Shown here: in pieces, positions 61,351-64,000 of the stretch
How the letters are laid out: each line of letters starts with the position of its first letter
Numbering within the stretch: the first letter of the stretch is position 1
NCBI RefSeq assembly: GCF_020687765.1
Contig: NZ_JAJEWJ010000002.1
Location: 372,001-436,000 of the forward strand
Direction: 5' to 3'
DNA from: Sphingobacterium sp. FBM7-1
Lineage (GTDB): Bacteria > Bacteroidota > Bacteroidia > Sphingobacteriales > Sphingobacteriaceae
DNA: 64,000 bases
The notes under the pieces: model-generated
Seen by the model: only the letters and a program-made list of their open reading frames with translations
Databases searched by the model: none
Told to the model about the DNA's origin: nothing
Program-made: the position numbers and the translations under genes

Positions 61351-61935
61351 TTACAAACGCTTTAATGCTGCTTTAATCAGTTGCTCCACGGTTTGCTCCG
61401 CATCACTCGCCACCAGACTATTCAATACTTTTTCTGCCTGAGGTTTCCCAAAACCCAACATCAGTAGTGCGCTGAGTGCTTCCTCTGGTACTGATTGTTT
61501 GGTAACTGGAAGTGGAATAAGCGCATCAGGTCCTTGTTTTTTCAGTTTATCCTGAAGCTCTAAAATAACACGTTGAGCCGATTTAGGCCCTATTCCTTTT
61601 ATCTTCTGCATCACCTGCACCTGCCCTTGGATGATCGCGTTCTGGATTTCCTCAGGGGTGATGGAAGAAAGCATCATGCGTCCGGTATTGGGGCCGATAC
61701 CCGATACCGAGATTAAGTGGTTGAACAATTGACGTTCGCCCTCTGTTGCAAAACCATAAAGCGTTTGCGAATCTTCTCGGACCTGAAATGAAATGTAGAG
61801 CTTACATTGTTCTTGATCTTTAATCAGGCTATACGTTGTGAGCGAGATATGGATGTGGTAGCCGATGCCACCCACATCAAGGACGACGTGGGTGGGGGCT
61901 TTGAATACTAGTTTTCCGTTAAAATAATCGTACAT
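61351..61935 (-). CDS. ruvA: Holliday junction branch-migration protein RuvA
   Basis: Binds Holliday junctions as a tetramer and loads the RuvB motor. The 194 residues show the N-terminal OB fold (MYDYFNGKLVFKAPTHVVLDVGG in two overlapping parts), the paired helix-hairpin-helix motifs (LISVSGIGPNTGRMML and MQKIKGIGPKSAQRVILEL), and the C-terminal RuvB-binding domain (EALSALLMLGFGKPQAEKVL). Its start is 2 bp after the malic enzyme stop, suggesting cotranscription. Confidence 0.95.
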   Translation of the reverse strand: MYDYFNGKLVFKAPTHVVLDVGGIGYHIHISLTTYSLIKDQEQCKLYISFQVREDSQTLYGFATEGERQLFNHLISVSGIGPNTGRMMLSSITPEEIQNAIIQGQVQVMQKIKGIGPKSAQRVILELQDKLKKQGPDALIPLPVTKQSVPEEALSALLMLGFGKPQAEKVLNSLVASDAEQTVEQLIKAALKRL

Positions 61936-61937
61936 GA

Positions 61938-64000
61938 CTATCCTCTTTTTTCATGTTCCTGAACATCCACTACCGCTATGGTCACCATGTTGACGATCTC
62001 CCGGACGGAACTGTCTAATTGCAATACGTGTACCGGCTTGTTCATGCCTAATAAGATGGGGCCTACAGCTTCCGCATCGCCGGCTTCCTGCAAAAGTTTA
62101 TAAGCAATATTACCCGACTCCAAGCTAGGGAATACTAAAGTGTTTGCCGGTCCCCCATTTAGCGTGCTAAACGGGAAGTTCGCTTTTAGGAGTTCACTGT
62201 TTAAAGCGAAATTCGCTTGAATATCCCCATCCGCGATAATGTGGGGAGCTTTATTACGGAGTACTTTAGCCGCTTCGCGCACTTTTACTGCAGTTCTGCC
62301 GTCGTTTGAGCCGAAGTTCGAATAAGACAACAACGCAATACGGGGCGTGATATTGAGACGTCGGACCGCTTCATCCAGCAGGATCGCGATATCAGCCAGT
62401 TCCTCCGATGTCGGATCCGCATTTACGGTGGTATCTCCGAAGAAAAGTGGACCTTTAGACGTCAACATGATGTACATCCCTGCAACCCGACTATTGGGTT
62501 TAGCACCAATCACCTGTAGAGCAGGGCGTATCGTAGACGCGTAGTTCCGCGTTAGTCCGGAAATGAGGGTGTCTGCCTCACCGAATTGCACCATACTCGC
62601 TGCAAAGTAATTTCGGTTGCTGGAAATTAATTTAATTGCTTCATGCTCTGTTAAACCTCGACGCTGTCTTTTGTCATATAGGTGTTTTACAAATTTTTGG
62701 AAACGTTCCGAGCCCTTTTCTTCAGCCGGATTGATTATTTCTACATCTTCTAACTCAAAGCTGTATTCTTTGATCAATTCCTGGATTTTTACTTTGTCAC
62801 CGAGTAAAATCGGAAATGCAATCCCTTCTTCTTTTACGATTTGTGCTGCGCGCAGGGTTTTATAATTGTCTGCCTCGGCAAAAACTACCCGTTTTGGATT
62901 TTTCTTGGCTCTGCTGGTTAAATTGCGGATAATTCGATCGTCTTTACCCAGGCGCTTCCTTAAATCATCTGTATAAGTTTCCCAATCCTGGATTTCTATT
63001 CTAGATACCCCGGAGGCCATCGCCGCCTTAGCAACGGCTACGGACACTTCCGTGATCAAACGTGGGTCTGTTGGTTTCGGGATGATGTATTCTGGTCCGA
63101 ATCTTAAGTTATTCGTGTCGTAGGCCTGATTCACTTCCTCGGGTACCGGTTGTTTAGCCAGCTCCGCGATGGCGTGCACCGCTGCAATTTTCATTTCCTC
63201 ATTGATGCATGTCGCCCGAACGTCAAGTGCACCTCTAAATATATACGGGAATCCCAAAACGTTATTCACCTGGTTTGGATAATCAGAACGGCCGGTTCCC
63301 ATAATAACATCATCTCGTGTAGCTACCGCTAAGTCATAGGCAATTTCCGGATTTGGGTTTGCCATGGCCAGTACGATAGGTCTTGGAGCCATCGATAGCA
63401 ACATGTCGGGTGTCAATACATCTGCAGCCGATAACCCGATGAATACATCTGCGTTTTTCACAGCATCCGCCAAGGTGTGCAGATCTTTATCCGTAGCAAA
63501 TTGGGCTTTTGTAGCATCAAGATTTTCTCGGTCAGCACGGATCACACCCTTGCTATCCAACATGACGATATTTTCTTTTTTAGCCCCCACAGCCATATAC
63601 ATGGACGTACAGGAGATAGCAGCAGCTCCAGCACCGTTAACAACAATCTTAACCTGACTGATATCTTTTCCGGTCAATTCACAGGCGTTAATCAAAGCAG
63701 CGCCTGAAATGATGGCGGTACCATGCTGGTCGTCGTGCATCACCGGTATGTTCATCTCTTCTTTTAGACGGCGCTCGATCTCAAAACATTCCGGAGCTTT
63801 AATATCTTCGAGGTTTACCCCTCCAAAAGTAGGTTCGAGTGCTTTGACGATGTTGACAAATTCGTCGACATTCTTGGTGTCGAGCTCGATGTCAAAGACA
63901 TCAATATCAGCAAATATTTTGAATAGTAAACCTTTCCCTTCCATAACCGGTTTACCAGCTTGGGCGCCGATATCACCTAAACCGAGTACCGCCGTACCGT
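61938..64000 (-). CDS. maeB: NADP-dependent malic enzyme with phosphotransacetylase-like domain (partial)
   Basis: Converts malate to pyruvate and CO2 with reduction of NADP. The open frame runs off the right edge, so the N-terminus (with the catalytic Tyr) is missing. An internal Met at 63944 is not the start, since [22 protein letters not shown] continues upstream. Visible are the metal-binding [11 protein letters not shown], nucleotide-binding [11 protein letters not shown], and MANPNPEI. From about 63000 downwards the C-terminal half is the phosphotransacetylase-like regulatory domain ([27 protein letters not shown]). This two-domain form is allosterically controlled by acetyl-CoA in relatives. 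Confidence 0.94.
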   Translation of the reverse strand, partial: GTAVLGLGDIGAQAGKPVMEGKGLLFKIFADIDVFDIELDTKNVDEFVNIVKALEPTFGGVNLEDIKAPECFEIERRLKEEMNIPVMHDDQHGTAIISGAALINACELTGKDISQVKIVVNGAGAAAISCTSMYMAVGAKKENIVMLDSKGVIRADRENLDATKAQFATDKDLHTLADAVKNADVFIGLSAADVLTPDMLLSMAPRPIVLAMANPNPEIAYDLAVATRDDVIMGTGRSDYPNQVNNVLGFPYIFRGALDVRATCINEEMKIAAVHAIAELAKQPVPEEVNQAYDTNNLRFGPEYIIPKPTDPRLITEVSVAVAKAAMASGVSRIEIQDWETYTDDLRKRLGKDDRIIRNLTSRAKKNPKRVVFAEADNYKTLRAAQIVKEEGIAFPILLGDKVKIQELIKEYSFELEDVEIINPAEEKGSERFQKFVKHLYDKRQRRGLTEHEAIKLISSNRNYFAASMVQFGEADTLISGLTRNYASTIRPALQVIGAKPNSRVAGMYIMLTSKGPLFFGDTTVNADPTSEELADIAILLDEAVRRLNITPRIALLSYSNFGSNDGRTAVKVREAAKVLRNKAPHIIADGDIQANFALNSELLKANFPFSTLNGGPANTLVFPSLESGNIAYKLLQEAGDAEAVGPILLGMNKPVHVLQLDSSVREIVNMVTIAVVDVQEHEKRG

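Noticed and set aside
1-64000. tRNA, rRNA or known riboswitch genes
   Set aside because: Intergenic gaps were scanned by eye for cloverleaf-like stems, GTTCGANNC boxes and common riboswitch cores; none was convincing. A tRNAscan and Rfam run would be decisive.

Overview
The window looks like a chromosomal segment from a Bacteroidota bacterium, most likely family Sphingobacteriaceae. The evidence is a SusC/SusD outer-membrane glycan importer, several Bacteroidota-specific families (DUF5107-TPR, DUF3108, DUF3109, DUF2480, DUF6427, CcmD/CcsA cytochrome genes), weak or absent Shine-Dalgarno sequences, and several TAnnTTTG-type -7 promoter elements. No tRNA, rRNA, IS transposase, prophage or CRISPR array was seen.

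Region 1 (1-17.2 kb) is accessory carbohydrate metabolism. A SusC/SusD pair is followed by a broken pectate-lyase-like (PL9) gene that is frameshifted in its signal peptide, interrupted by an in-frame TAG and joined to what looks like the tail of a GH28 gene. Facing it is a minus-strand operon: MFS sugar porter, giant cytosolic DUF5107-TPR protein, GH43-like lipoprotein. A divergent AraC regulator and a GH2 enzyme complete the locus. The likely diet is plant cell-wall glycan.

Region 2 (17.2-19.7 kb) is the most unusual part. About 780 bp (17600-18376) reads as an unbroken, strongly degenerate tandem array of 37 units of 21 bp. It passes into an AT-rich array of 22-bp units (18372-18481), and the start codon of an AAA_14/DUF4143 ATPase follows 24 bp later. 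I recognise no described element with this structure.

Region 3 (19.8-30.4 kb) holds glucokinase, a Mrp-type Fe-S carrier ATPase, a GT51 peptidoglycan glycosyltransferase without transpeptidase domain, and an AddAB-like helicase/nuclease pair coupled by an ATGA overlap.

Region 4 (30.6-36.9 kb) carries rpsP, rimM, metF, glnS and a secreted FAD-oxidoreductase-like protein with an eroded dinucleotide-binding motif. rpsP and rimM are split by about 0.9 kb of non-coding DNA with three 162-bp tandem repeats, a nested hairpin and T-rich/A-rich inverted repeats. A shortened relative of the same element lies between glnS and the FAD-like gene.

Region 5 (36.9-51.7 kb, all minus) holds housekeeping and envelope genes: TerC, polyprenyl synthetase, DUF3109, DUF3108, DUF2480, PpiD-like chaperone, LptC, an outer-membrane barrel, DUF6427, a CcmD-CcsA-CcmB cytochrome c module, a YtxH-like protein, an MsbA-like ABC exporter, a coiled-coil protein and a SAM hydrolase.

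Region 6 (52.0-64 kb) holds phoH-like, purC, a STAS protein and rnz (tightly overlapping), a hisC-B-H-A-F-IE operon ending in a WD40 protein, and convergent ruvA and malic enzyme (cut by the window edge). hisG and hisD are absent from the window.
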